A stretch of DNA of 64,000 nt from an uncultured Blastocatellia bacterium (GTDB lineage: Bacteria > Acidobacteriota > Blastocatellia > Pyrinomonadales > Pyrinomonadaceae), in NCBI GenBank assembly GCA_946480785.1, contig CAMLLD010000004.1, positions 72,867 through 136,866 on the forward strand. Reading direction: 5' to 3'. The notes beneath the pieces are model-generated. The model was not told the origin of the DNA and ran no database searches. It was given only the letters and a program-made list of their open reading frames with translations. Shown here in pieces: positions 46,701 through 54,433 of this stretch. The position numbers were made by a program, and so were the translations under genes. The stretch's first letter is position 1. Each line of letters starts with the position of its first letter.

Positions 46701-47076
46701 TCTGGCGAAAGATCGACTCGGCCGACGCCGAGTTCACGTCGCTCTCCTCCATCGACGAGCCCGCCGGAAACCAGCGCCCGGCAGCGACGTACTGCTTCAC
46801 GCGCGCGTAATCGCCCGGCCAGTATTCCTTCATCATGCGATAGCGATTCGCGCCGCTGAAGTTGAAGATGTAATGCGGATACTTCTCGAAGAGCGCGAAG
46901 TTGTCGTGCATCGTCTTCGGGATGTAATCGTTGATGACGCGCGGATATTCCCAACGCCACTGCGTGTCGAGATGCGCGTAGCCGACGACGTAGAGCGTCG
47001 GATCTTTGCTGAGATCTGTTTGGGCCTGCATCGGGCTGACGAAGAGCGCGATTAGAAGGAGAGTTAGGCAGCGCAT
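43714..47076 (-). CDS. Secreted glycoside hydrolase family 38 alpha-mannosidase-like enzyme
   Basis: The 1120-residue protein has a Sec signal (residues 1-18, ending MQAQ). A GH38 catalytic domain follows: AHLDTQWRWEYP near 34 holds the zinc-binding His and Asp, and LPDCFGFPASLP near 145 holds the nucleophile Asp. Middle and C-terminal beta domains follow (SVGYAVYDVKL; FDYGLAAHEGDW). It releases mannose-type residues from glycans in the periplasm or outside. It is first in a seven-gene operon with the ABC ATPase and galactose genes, overlapping the ATPase by 4 bp. The start lies next to TATAAT at about 47089-47094 on the minus strand. Confidence 0.9.
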   Translation of the reverse strand: MRCLTLLLIALFVSPMQAQTDLSKDPTLYVVGYAHLDTQWRWEYPRVINDYIPKTMHDNFALFEKYPHYIFNFSGANRYRMMKEYWPGDYARVKQYVAAGRWFPAGSSMEESDVNSASAESIFRQILYGNKFFQREFGKTSAEYMLPDCFGFPASLPSILAHAGIKGFSTQKLTWNSAAPGGGPGSIEETPRGIPFNVGWWQGPDGRGVIAAFNPGSYGGQIREDISRSPVITDPNARNNPVDWPARVQRNGRVSGLFTDYQYYGTGDTGGSPREDSVRMLESILAKNDGPLKVVSSTSEQMFLNIRPEQIKGLPRYEGDLLLTDHSAGSITSEAYQKRWNRKNELLADAAEKASVGAAWLGSRVYPQQRLNNAWTLVMGGQFHDILPGTATPKAFEFSWNDDVIAMNQFAGVLTSATEGIASELNTQTRGAAIVVYNPLNIEREDVVEATVSLPLGSIYVVHVTGPDGREVPAQVAGNEGNATKLLFLAHVPSVGYAVYDVKLGPPSVLRKPSELKATDSSLENQRYRLQLNRDGDVASIFDKKLKRELLEAPLRLALKNDTPTQWPAWNMDWSDQQKAPRAYVSGPAEMHVVEDGPARVAIEVRRETEGSRYLQIVRLSAGDAGNRVEFSNVIDWKTSNANLKATFPLTAANAKATYNWDIGTIERGNNDERKFEVPSHQWFDLTDRSGAFGVTILSDCKYGSDKPDDKTLRLTLLRTPGISPRAGYADQATQDWGRHRFDYGLAAHEGDWRRERTDWQAQRLNQSLIAFESSKHTGRLGKTFSILRLNTDRVRVLALKKAEDSDELIVRMVELDGRGVPDVRVVFPAPVIAAREVNAQELPLADAKRDPAPKIVKGQLVTSLTRYQPRTFALKLASQSALNSRVPQSNPINLPYDLAGASNDGERLKAGFDGEGNTLPAEMLPSELAYGGIRFQLASGKVNVLVPHGQTIQLPAGTRRLYVLAAAVSGDEKATFRIGNESNELTIQNWGGFIGQWYDRQWKEVEVKIPPRTPPPDTPPDIAAQMQRPRTRIDPYGEMTGITPGFIKRAPLAWFASHHHTVAGTNEAYAYSYLFAYTIDVPVNATTLTLPNNDQIRILAITGSNERDTVKPAQLLYGL

Positions 47077-47139
47077 GGCCGCGGATTATAAATCTTCAAT
47101 TATCTTGACTAAAGATCTTCTTGTCCTTAAGGTGCGCGC

Positions 47140-47421
47140 ATGCAAATTTCTTTTTCGGATCGCGTGCAGGTGCCGGAAGGCGTGCTGATCTCGAATGTTC
47201 AGGATGAGTCGGTGATTCTTAATCTCGACAGCGAGCGCTACTTCGGCCTGGACAACGTCGGCACGCGAATTCTGACCGTCCTTACTAACTCTGATTCGAT
47301 CCAAAGTGCGTATGAGTCGCTGCTCGCGGAGTATGAAGTTGACCACGCGACGCTGCGGGCGGATCTGGTGGCGCTGATCGAAAGTCTCCTGCAACAAGGG
47401 CTCGTGCAAGTCTCCGCATGA
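47140..47421 (+). CDS. PqqD-family RiPP recognition element protein (lasso B1-like)
   Basis: The 93-residue protein is a stand-alone PqqD/RRE domain. After a basic start, ESVILNLDSERYFGLDNVGTRIL is the strand-rich part of the winged-helix fold that binds RiPP leader peptides. A helical end follows (DLVALIESLLQQGLVQV). In lasso clusters this is the B1 protein that presents the precursor to processing enzymes. It overlaps the cyclase-like gene by 4 bp (ATGA). AAGG sits just upstream of ATG 47140. It is divergent from the GH38 gene. Confidence 0.87.
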   Translation: MQISFSDRVQVPEGVLISNVQDESVILNLDSERYFGLDNVGTRILTVLTNSDSIQSAYESLLAEYEVDHATLRADLVALIESLLQQGLVQVSA

Positions 47422-48968
47422 GCGGAATCGTTGGCATCGTTAATCTCGATGGCGCGCCGATCGATCGCGATCCGTTGGTCCGGATGGCGAAGTTCATGTC
47501 GTTCCGGGGGCCGGATGGTGGAGAGATCTGGACTGAAAGCAACGTGGGTTTCGGCAACACGCTGTTGCGAAACGATGACTTCTGTATTACGGCAGACGCG
47601 CGGATTGACGGCTGTGAGAACAGGGATTTAACGGATGTAGAACGGATCCTTTTCGCTTACGAGAAGTGGGGTGAGGATTGTGTCGAGCATCTGATCGGTG
47701 ATTTTGCTTTTGTGATCTGGGACAAGCGATCGCGACGGCTTTTCTGCGCGCGCGATCATTTCGGCGTGAAGCCGTTCTTTTACGCACGCGCCGGCAACAC
47801 GTTCATCTTCAGCAACACCCTCAACGCGCTGCGACTTGATTCGCGTGTGTCGGATGAACTGAACGAAGCTGCAGTCCGCGATTATCTCGAGTCGGGATTG
47901 AATCAGGATCTGAGCACAACGATCTTTCGCGACATTCAGCGGCTGCCGGGCGGACACTCGCTCACGCTCGCAAACGGAGCGATTGCTACACGCTGCTACT
48001 GGAAACCGGCCGTTAAGAACAGGATTCGCTTTCGTAAGTCGCGAGAGTACGTCGAGCGTTTCGACGAACTGTTATTAACTGCCGTTAAAGATCGGCTGCG
48101 CACCGATCGCATTTCGATTTCGATGAGCGGCGGTCTCGATTCCACCAGTCTCGCCGCGATCGCGCGCGAACTTTTGCCGCAGCCCGCTGCAGTTAAGGCT
48201 TTCTCGACCGTTTACGACAAGTTGATTCCCGACGAGGAACGCCACTACTCCACGCTCGCGGCCTCGCATCTTCGCGTCCCGATTCAGCACTTGAACGCCG
48301 ACAACCATTCGTTGTTTGAAGAACGCGCGCCACGTGATCTAGACGTGCCGGAGCCGTTTCTGCTCGGGCCGCTCGCGGGACAATTCAATGATCTGCTGCG
48401 ACTGATGGCGGGTCACGCCCGCGTGGCGTTGACGGGTTACGACGGCGACGCGTTGATGAACGAGTCGCGTCGAGCGTACGTGAAGTCTCTTATAACTCGA
48501 AATTATGCCAACAGCAGACTCGCCACGATCAACTCGCTAAACTCGAAAGTGTGGGCGCCGTTATTCGAAGGTTACGATCCGGGCTCGACGCGCCTACAAC
48601 TCGAAGTGCGCCATCCGTTCATCGACGTACGTCTCATTGATTACCTGCTCTCGATTCCCGCTGTTCCGTGGTGCAGCAAGAAACGGATCCTGCGCGACGC
48701 AATGAAAGATCGACTGCCACGCGCCGTACTGCAGCGTCCGAAGACACCTCTCACCAGCGATCCTGCACTTCAACTCGCGCGCCGCGCTGGTGTAAGATGG
48801 CTCGACCATTTTGAGGTCACGCCGCAATTAACGCGTTTTGTTAATCTGAATTCTCGACGATCGCAGGCGGAAGAAACTCCCAACGCGCTCTGGGCCAACT
48901 TGCGAGTGTTTGCGCTCAACCATTGGCTCGCACATTCTCTGCCGCTCGATCGACGAATGGTCGCCTAA
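47418..48968 (+). CDS. Asparagine synthetase-like protein (lasso cyclase-type)
   Basis: This 516-residue protein has an N-terminal glutaminase-like fold and a C-terminal PP-loop ATP pyrophosphatase with SGGLDSTSLA (near 236-245). The start MSGIVGIVNL has Ser in place of the catalytic Cys2 of real asparagine synthetases, so it cannot use glutamine the usual way. Loss of Cys2 and coupling to an RRE gene and a precursor are typical of lasso-peptide cyclases (protein C), which adenylate an Asp/Glu side chain and join it to an N-terminal amine. RGPDGG and TGYDGDALMNES motifs are preserved. Confidence 0.87.
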   Translation: MSGIVGIVNLDGAPIDRDPLVRMAKFMSFRGPDGGEIWTESNVGFGNTLLRNDDFCITADARIDGCENRDLTDVERILFAYEKWGEDCVEHLIGDFAFVIWDKRSRRLFCARDHFGVKPFFYARAGNTFIFSNTLNALRLDSRVSDELNEAAVRDYLESGLNQDLSTTIFRDIQRLPGGHSLTLANGAIATRCYWKPAVKNRIRFRKSREYVERFDELLLTAVKDRLRTDRISISMSGGLDSTSLAAIARELLPQPAAVKAFSTVYDKLIPDEERHYSTLAASHLRVPIQHLNADNHSLFEERAPRDLDVPEPFLLGPLAGQFNDLLRLMAGHARVALTGYDGDALMNESRRAYVKSLITRNYANSRLATINSLNSKVWAPLFEGYDPGSTRLQLEVRHPFIDVRLIDYLLSIPAVPWCSKKRILRDAMKDRLPRAVLQRPKTPLTSDPALQLARRAGVRWLDHFEVTPQLTRFVNLNSRRSQAEETPNALWANLRVFALNHWLAHSLPLDRRMVA

Positions 48969-48984
48969 TCAACTGGAGCAAAGC

Positions 48985-49161
48985 ATGGCACGGACACCAG
49001 AACCCGCTCAGCCACTTAATTCCGACCAGCCGAAGAAGCCTTACCACAAACCGGAAGTGATCGTTTACGGAAACATTCGCGAGATCACGCGCAACGTCGG
49101 CCCGAAGGGTAATCTCGACGGCGGCGGCGGCGCGGCCGCAGGACCAAAGACCGGAGCATGA
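48985..49161 (+). CDS. Lasso-family RiPP precursor peptide
   Basis: The 58-residue peptide has a leader with the lasso RiPP pattern Y-x-x-P-x-x-x-x-Y-G-x-x-x-x-x-T: YHKPEVIVYG at 20-29 and IREIT ending at Thr35. If Thr is at position -2, as in known lasso leaders, the core starts at Asn37 and Asp45 is residue 9; if it starts at Gly39, Asp45 is residue 7. Both fit a 7-9-residue macrolactam. The tail (GGGGAAAGPKTGA, 46-58) has no bulky residue to hold a threaded ring. GGAG precedes ATG 48985. It lies between the cyclase and HPr-kinase-like genes. Confidence 0.8.
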   Translation: MARTPEPAQPLNSDQPKKPYHKPEVIVYGNIREITRNVGPKGNLDGGGGAAAGPKTGA

Positions 49162-49171
49162 TCGGCAGCAA

Positions 49172-50164
49172 ATGCATTACGGTTGCTCGATCTATGGTCT
49201 GGACGTTTTAGCCAACAGACCGATTCCCACCGTTCCTCATTCGCCGATCGCAACCGCGGACGTTCGCGTCTCTTTTGGCGTGCTGCCTGAGTGGCTCAAC
49301 TCACTCGCACCCGAGCAGGTCGAGACCGTTTACGTCGCCGACTACGCGGACGAGCACGGCAATCCGGCGTTCGTGTTTGCCAGACTGCACGACGGTGATT
49401 TCTATCGCTTCACTTATGCCGACAAAACGGAATTTGTAGTCGATCGCGCCGGACGTGAGATCTGGACCACCTGGCTTGAGCCGCTGACGCTGGAAGATAC
49501 GGCGACTTACCTGCTCGGGCCAGTGATGGGGTTCGTGTTGTTGTTGCGCGGGCTCGTGTGTTTGCACGCGAGCGCGATCGTCGTCAATGGCGTTGCGGTG
49601 GCGTTGGTTGGACCAGCAGGCGCGGGGAAGTCGACGACCGCTGCCGCGTTTGCCGCGCGCGGATTTAGTGTTTTGGCTGAAGACGTCGTGACACTAGACG
49701 ATCGCGGAGACGACGATCGCGGCGAGACTTTTCTTGTGCGGCCCGCGTATCCCTGCATTCGTTTGTGGCCCGCTTCCGTCGCCGCGCTCTACGGTTCGCG
49801 ATCCGCGTTGCCGCCGTTGACGCCGAACTGGGACAAGCTCTATCTCGATCTGACGCAGCGGTCCGGGCAGTTTGAAAACGAGCCGCGACGACTGGCCGCG
49901 ATCTACTTGCTCGACGAGCGCAGCGACGATCCGCAAGCGCCGTTTGTTCACGCGCTCGATCCGGCCGCAGGCATGATGTCGCTGGTGGCGAACACGTACG
50001 GCACGAAGTTACTCGACAAGCACATGCGGGCGCGCGAGTTTGCGCTGTTGAGCCGAGTGTCGCAGCACGTGCCGCTGCGTCGTGTGACGCCGCACGCCGA
50101 TTCGGCCGCGCTTCCGAAACTTTGCGATCTCCTCCTCGCTGACTTCGAAAACATTCATGTATAG
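49172..50164 (+). CDS. HPr kinase-like P-loop protein of a RiPP cluster
   Basis: The 330-residue protein has a C-terminal HPr kinase/phosphorylase-like domain: ASAIVVNGVAVALVGPAGAGKST, with the P-loop GPAGAGKST at about 147-155, then LAEDVVTLDD and YPCIRLWP. The N-terminal about 130 residues are a variable recognition domain. Related kinases in some lasso clusters phosphorylate the C-terminal Ser of the peptide; here the precursor ends Thr-Gly-Ala, so another site would be needed. It starts 11 bp after the precursor and overlaps the methyltransferase gene by 8 bp. Confidence 0.82.
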   Translation: MHYGCSIYGLDVLANRPIPTVPHSPIATADVRVSFGVLPEWLNSLAPEQVETVYVADYADEHGNPAFVFARLHDGDFYRFTYADKTEFVVDRAGREIWTTWLEPLTLEDTATYLLGPVMGFVLLLRGLVCLHASAIVVNGVAVALVGPAGAGKSTTAAAFAARGFSVLAEDVVTLDDRGDDDRGETFLVRPAYPCIRLWPASVAALYGSRSALPPLTPNWDKLYLDLTQRSGQFENEPRRLAAIYLLDERSDDPQAPFVHALDPAAGMMSLVANTYGTKLLDKHMRAREFALLSRVSQHVPLRRVTPHADSAALPKLCDLLLADFENIHV

Positions 50165-51110
50165 CCTCCACTTTTACGGCGAGATGATGGGCGGCACTGC
50201 GCGAATCGAACCTTACGTCGAAGCGCTGCGCCGCGTAGTCACGCCTGATTCAGTGGTGATGGATCTTGGCTGTGGTCCTGGCCTGCTTGCGCTGCTCGCG
50301 TGTAAGTTCGGCGCTCGTCGCGTCTATGCGGTCGAGCCGGACAACGTAATCAACATCGCGCGTGAGGCGGCCGCGGCAAATGGTTTCGCCGACCGTATCG
50401 AATTTTTTCAAAGTTTTTCGCACGAAGTCACGCTGCCGGAGCCTGCGACGATAATCGTTTCTGACCTGCGCGGCGTGTTGCCGTGGTTCCAAAAACACAT
50501 TCCGTCGATCGTTGACGCACGGCAGCGACTGCTTGCGCCGGGTGGTGTGTTGATTCCGCGGCGCGACACATTGTGGGCAGCGCTCGTTGAAACGCCCGAG
50601 CAGTATGAAAAGATCGTGGGGCCGTGGCGGAATCGGCTGTTCGACGTGGATCTTTCGGCGGGGCTTGCGCGAATCACAAACTCCTGGCGCAAGACACGAA
50701 TCGAAGCCGGTGAGTTGTTGATGGAGCCGGTGCGTTGGACCACGTTGGACTATTACACCGTTGCCAGTAGTGATGTGCACGCGGAGATTTCGTGGCGTGC
50801 CGCTCGGCAAGGAGTCGCACACGGAGTTGTAGTCTGGTTCGACACTGAACTCGAAGATGGCATTGGGTTCTCGAATCGCCCCGGTGCGCCCGAGTTGATT
50901 TACGGCAACGCGTTTTTTCCGTTTCCACGTCCGGTTGAAGTCAAGGAAGGGGAGCGCGTCGCAATGAAGCTTCGCGCTGATCTCGTGCAGGACGATTACG
51001 TGTGGAGTTGGACCACGGATTTCACCAATCAAAAGATCGGATTTAAGCAGTCGACGTTTTATAGCGCACCGCTTTCGGTTGAACGTTTGCGAAAAAGTCA
51101 TGCTCAATAA
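50157..51110 (+). CDS. PRMT-like SAM-dependent methyltransferase
   Basis: This 317-residue class I methyltransferase has motif I DLGCGPG at 36-42, VYAVEPDN binding SAM, and SDLRG where protein arginine methyltransferases have a Ser-Glu. LLAPGGVLIPRRDTLW and a long C-terminal beta domain are the PRMT layout. It is embedded in the RiPP cluster, so the peptide is a plausible substrate; the core has Lys41 and Lys55 but no Arg. Its last 11 bp overlap the next gene. Confidence 0.8.
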   Translation: MYSLHFYGEMMGGTARIEPYVEALRRVVTPDSVVMDLGCGPGLLALLACKFGARRVYAVEPDNVINIAREAAAANGFADRIEFFQSFSHEVTLPEPATIIVSDLRGVLPWFQKHIPSIVDARQRLLAPGGVLIPRRDTLWAALVETPEQYEKIVGPWRNRLFDVDLSAGLARITNSWRKTRIEAGELLMEPVRWTTLDYYTVASSDVHAEISWRAARQGVAHGVVVWFDTELEDGIGFSNRPGAPELIYGNAFFPFPRPVEVKEGERVAMKLRADLVQDDYVWSWTTDFTNQKIGFKQSTFYSAPLSVERLRKSHAQ

Positions 51111-52287
51111 ACGTCAGGAGCACGAGATACTGCTTTGCGTGGCGCGGCGCGAACTTGGCGTCGAGCGAGCGAGACTTCGGCAGTTGCTGAGTGAGGTTCG
51201 CGACTGGGAGTATTTAATGGCCGCCGCGAGTTATCATGGGTTGGCGCCGCTGCTTCACAAGCACGTGCATGAAAGCTGTGCTGATCTCGTTCCGGTTAAC
51301 GCGCTCTCGCGGTTGAAGCAGTCTTCGCTCGCGAACACGCAAAACGTGTTGCACCTGGCGGGTAAGCAGTTGAAGATCGTGCGGCTGATGCGCGAGGGCG
51401 GTGTGCCGGTCGCGGTCTTCAAAGGGTCCGTGCTTTCGCAGATGGCTTACGGCGAGATCTCGTTGCGACAGGCGGGTGACATCGATCTGCTGATCCATCG
51501 CCAGCATTTTGCTCGAGCAAGAGTGTTGCTCGAATCTCTGCGTTACGAGATGACGCCGCAGCTAACCGCGACGCAGTTGGAATCGCATCTGAGGCATCAC
51601 TGCGAGATACAATTCGTGCGTGACGATTGGTTCACCGTCGTCGATCTGCATTGGGGGCTCGCGCCGAAGAGTTTTGTGTTCAACCTCGAAACAGATGAAG
51701 TGATGTCGCGCTTGCAAACTGTCGCGGTGGCCGGCGCGGAGATCCAAACGCTCGCGACAGAAGATTTGATCCTGTATCTCTCGATGCACGGCGCGAAACA
51801 TCTCTGGCGCGCGCTCGAATGGATCAGTTCGCTCGGCGAGTTGATTCGCGCGACCGACGCAATCGACTGGGACGTGGTTGTGGAACGCGCCGTGCAATCG
51901 CACGCGACACGCATGTTGGGCCTCGCGTTGCGACTGGTCGAGCGAGTGTCGAGAGTAGAAATTCCTTCGCACCTGCTACGAACGATTGATAAAGACGAGT
52001 CGATGAACAGAATGGCGGAGCAAGTAATCGCGCAGACGTTCGTCGCGTCCGGCGTTGCCGATTCCACGGAGACGAATCTCTACAACCTCAAGATCATGGA
52101 CCGCAAACGCGATGCGCTCCGCTCTGCTCTGCGCGCGATCTTCATCCCGACCTTCACCGACTGGGACGCGCTAAATCTGCCCCCTTCCCTGCACTCGCTT
52201 TATTACGCCTATCGTCCGTTGCGTCTCTCGAAGGTCTACACGACCTCGCTCTGCCGCAAGCTGCTTAGATCGCGAGGCGCCGCATGA
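51100..52287 (+). CDS. Nucleotidyltransferase-fold protein (NTP_transf_5-like)
   Basis: The 395-residue protein has a helical N-terminus (about 1-100) and a nucleotidyltransferase core with FKGSVL near 108 and GDIDLLI near 126-132; the Asp-x-Asp (D127, D129) is the metal-binding pair. A long helical C-terminus follows. This is the 'uncharacterised nucleotidyltransferase' type often found next to lasso and HPr-kinase-like genes. Possible jobs are nucleotidylation of the peptide or of a partner. It is translationally coupled to genes on both sides. Confidence 0.75.
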   Translation: MLNKRQEHEILLCVARRELGVERARLRQLLSEVRDWEYLMAAASYHGLAPLLHKHVHESCADLVPVNALSRLKQSSLANTQNVLHLAGKQLKIVRLMREGGVPVAVFKGSVLSQMAYGEISLRQAGDIDLLIHRQHFARARVLLESLRYEMTPQLTATQLESHLRHHCEIQFVRDDWFTVVDLHWGLAPKSFVFNLETDEVMSRLQTVAVAGAEIQTLATEDLILYLSMHGAKHLWRALEWISSLGELIRATDAIDWDVVVERAVQSHATRMLGLALRLVERVSRVEIPSHLLRTIDKDESMNRMAEQVIAQTFVASGVADSTETNLYNLKIMDRKRDALRSALRAIFIPTFTDWDALNLPPSLHSLYYAYRPLRLSKVYTTSLCRKLLRSRGAA

Positions 52288-53063
52288 CTACGACATTGAA
52301 GCCGCCGTTGAAATGGGCGGGCGGCAAACGTTGGCTCGTACCGCACCTCGCGCCGCTTTGGCAGCGGTATTCCGATCGCCGTTACGTCGAACCGTTTTGC
52401 GGCGGGCTCGCAGTCGTGCTCGGGTTGCAACCGGCGCGAGCGTTGCTCAACGACATCAATCCGCACCTCGTCAACTTTTATCGCCATCTGCAAAAGGGCG
52501 TGCAGCCGCGGATCGAGATGCGCAACGACGAAGAGCTCTTCTATCGCCATCGCGATCGGTTCAACGCGTTGATTCAAAACGGCGGTGCGAAGAGTCGCGA
52601 GGCGGCGGAGTTGTTTTATTATCTGAATCGCACGTGCTTCAACGGGCTTTGCCGGTTCAACAAGAGCGGCGAGTTTAATGTGCCGTTCGGGACGTACGCG
52701 ACGATCAACTATGCAACCGACTTCAGCGGCTACGCGCCGGTGTTCAAGGATTGGGAGTTCAGCAGTGTGGACGTCGCGAAGGTCGGAATACAAGCAGGAG
52801 ATTTCGTTTACGCCGATCCGCCATACGACACCGAGTTCACGACGTACAGTCCGGGTGGATTTTCGTTTGCAGATCAAGAACGCACGGCGGAGTTGCTGGC
52901 GAAGCATTCGGGGCCGGTCGTAATCTCGAACCAGGCGACACCGCGGATTGTCGAGCTTTATGAGGGCTTGGGTTTCGAGTTGAGTTATCTTGCTGGACCG
53001 CGGCGGATCAGTTGTACTGGAGATCGCACCGCAGCGCGCGAGGTGTTGGCGATTAAGCAATGA
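52284..53063 (+). CDS. DNA adenine methylase, D12/Dam class
   Basis: This 259-residue N6-adenine methyltransferase of alpha (D12) type has PLKWAGGKR (8-16, SAM-binding motif X/I region), EPFCGG and the catalytic DPPYDTEF (D178-Y181). The Dam-like length and spacing suggest a Dam or M.DpnIIA relative. No restriction gene lies beside it, so it is an orphan. Its ATG overlaps the stop of the RiPP-cluster nucleotidyltransferase by 4 bp, so it shares that operon, while its own end overlaps hutF. Target site is unknown. Confidence 0.9.
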   Translation: MTTTLKPPLKWAGGKRWLVPHLAPLWQRYSDRRYVEPFCGGLAVVLGLQPARALLNDINPHLVNFYRHLQKGVQPRIEMRNDEELFYRHRDRFNALIQNGGAKSREAAELFYYLNRTCFNGLCRFNKSGEFNVPFGTYATINYATDFSGYAPVFKDWEFSSVDVAKVGIQAGDFVYADPPYDTEFTTYSPGGFSFADQERTAELLAKHSGPVVISNQATPRIVELYEGLGFELSYLAGPRRISCTGDRTAAREVLAIKQ

Positions 53064-54433
53064 GTCAAGCGTGGTTACCGGATTTGGTCTACACAGATGG
53101 CCGGTTTCGGCCCGGTCTCGCAGTCGTGTGCGACGAGCGTGTGGTTGAGTTGAAGCGCGCTGACGAGGTCGTCGACGCGATTCGTCTGAAGAGCCGGGCG
53201 CTGCTCCCGGGGCTCGTGAATGCGCACTCACATGCGTTTCAGCGTGTGATTCGCGGGAGGACGGAGCGGCGTTCGCAATATACGAGCGATTCGTTCTGGA
53301 CGTGGCGCGAGCAGATGTACGCGGCCGCGAATCGACTCACGCCGGAAGAGATCTACAGCGCTTCGCGCATGGCGTTTCTTGAGATGGCGCTCGCGGGGAT
53401 CACCGCGGTTGGTGAGTTTCACTATCTGCATCACGCGCCGGGTGGTTCGCCTTATTCAGATCCGAATTTGATCGGACGTGAAGTGATTCGCGCGGCGCAT
53501 GACGTGGGCATTCGCATCGCACTGTTGCGCGTGGCGTACGCGCGTGCGGGCTACCAACGCGAGCCGGATCCACGACAAGTTCGCTTCATCGAGAGCTCGC
53601 CGGATGTTTATTTAAAGAACCTCGAACAACTGCTGGCAGCACCGGAGTTGAAGCAGGGCGAGGCGTGGGTCGGGGTCGCGCCGCATAGTGTGCGCGCGGT
53701 GCCGCTTGATTACGCGAAGACGATTGTTGAGTTTGCGAAGGCGCGTGAGCTGGTGGTCCACATGCACGTCGCGGAGCAAACGGCGGAAGTCGCGGCGTGT
53801 ATCGAGGAGTATCGGCGTTCACCCGTGGCGCTGCTTGAGACTGAGGGTTTGCTGAGCAAGAAGTTTACGGCGGTGCACGCGATTCATGTGACGTCGAAAG
53901 CAGTAAGCGCGATCGCGGATGCTGGCGCGCGTGTTTGTGCGTGTCCGACGACCGAACGGAACCTTGGCGACGGCGTTGTGCCGGTTGATGAATATTTCAA
54001 TCAGGGTGTGCAGGTGTCGCTGGGAACCGACAGTCAGACGCAGATCGATCTTTTGGAAGATGCGCGCGAGCTCGAGTATCACTTGCGACTGCAACGCATG
54101 TCGCGAAACGTGTTGGCCACAGCTGACACGAAAGACACAGATGAGTCTGCTCTGGCGCGCAGGCTGTTTGAGTGTGCGACGGTGAATGGCGCAAGCAGTA
54201 TTGGATTTGAGGGTGGGATTTTAGAGCCGGGTGCGCCGGCGGATTTTTTCACGGTCGACCTTGATGATCCGTCGATCGCGGGTTCGACGCCGGAGAATCT
54301 GTTGGCGAACGTTGTGTTCTCGCTTTCGCGTGCGGCCGTTCGGGATGTCGTCGTAGGAGGAAAACGGATTGTTGCCGACGGGCGTCACGCGCAGCAAGAC
54401 GAGATCGTCGCCGCTTTTCGTTCGATTCAATGA
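53060..54433 (+). CDS. hutF: Formimidoylglutamate deiminase
   Basis: HutF converts N-formimidoyl-L-glutamate to N-formyl-L-glutamate and ammonia in histidine breakdown. The 457-residue amidohydrolase has the zinc-binding HSHAFQRVIRGRTE near residue 56, FWTWREQMY, HMHVAEQ, HAIHVT and LGTDSQTQID, all typical. Its ATG overlaps the methylase stop. The rest of the hut pathway is not in the window, so the gene is isolated from its partners. Other atrazine-hydrolase-like deaminases are less likely given the HutF-specific blocks. Confidence 0.88.
   Translation: MSQAWLPDLVYTDGRFRPGLAVVCDERVVELKRADEVVDAIRLKSRALLPGLVNAHSHAFQRVIRGRTERRSQYTSDSFWTWREQMYAAANRLTPEEIYSASRMAFLEMALAGITAVGEFHYLHHAPGGSPYSDPNLIGREVIRAAHDVGIRIALLRVAYARAGYQREPDPRQVRFIESSPDVYLKNLEQLLAAPELKQGEAWVGVAPHSVRAVPLDYAKTIVEFAKARELVVHMHVAEQTAEVAACIEEYRRSPVALLETEGLLSKKFTAVHAIHVTSKAVSAIADAGARVCACPTTERNLGDGVVPVDEYFNQGVQVSLGTDSQTQIDLLEDARELEYHLRLQRMSRNVLATADTKDTDESALARRLFECATVNGASSIGFEGGILEPGAPADFFTVDLDDPSIAGSTPENLLANVVFSLSRAAVRDVVVGGKRIVADGRHAQQDEIVAAFRSIQ

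Noticed and set aside
49049..49161. Treating the precursor as a certain lasso peptide
   Set aside because: The leader fits, but position 1 would be Asn (or Gly if shifted), and no bulky plug residue exists, so only 'lasso-family precursor' is claimed.
47077..53063. Search for a B2-type (transglutaminase-like) leader peptidase or ABC exporter in the RiPP cluster
   Set aside because: None of the genes between 47140 and 53063 shows the Cys-His-Asp arrangement or an ABC transporter pattern; the nucleotidyltransferase-like gene has a metal-binding Asp pair instead.
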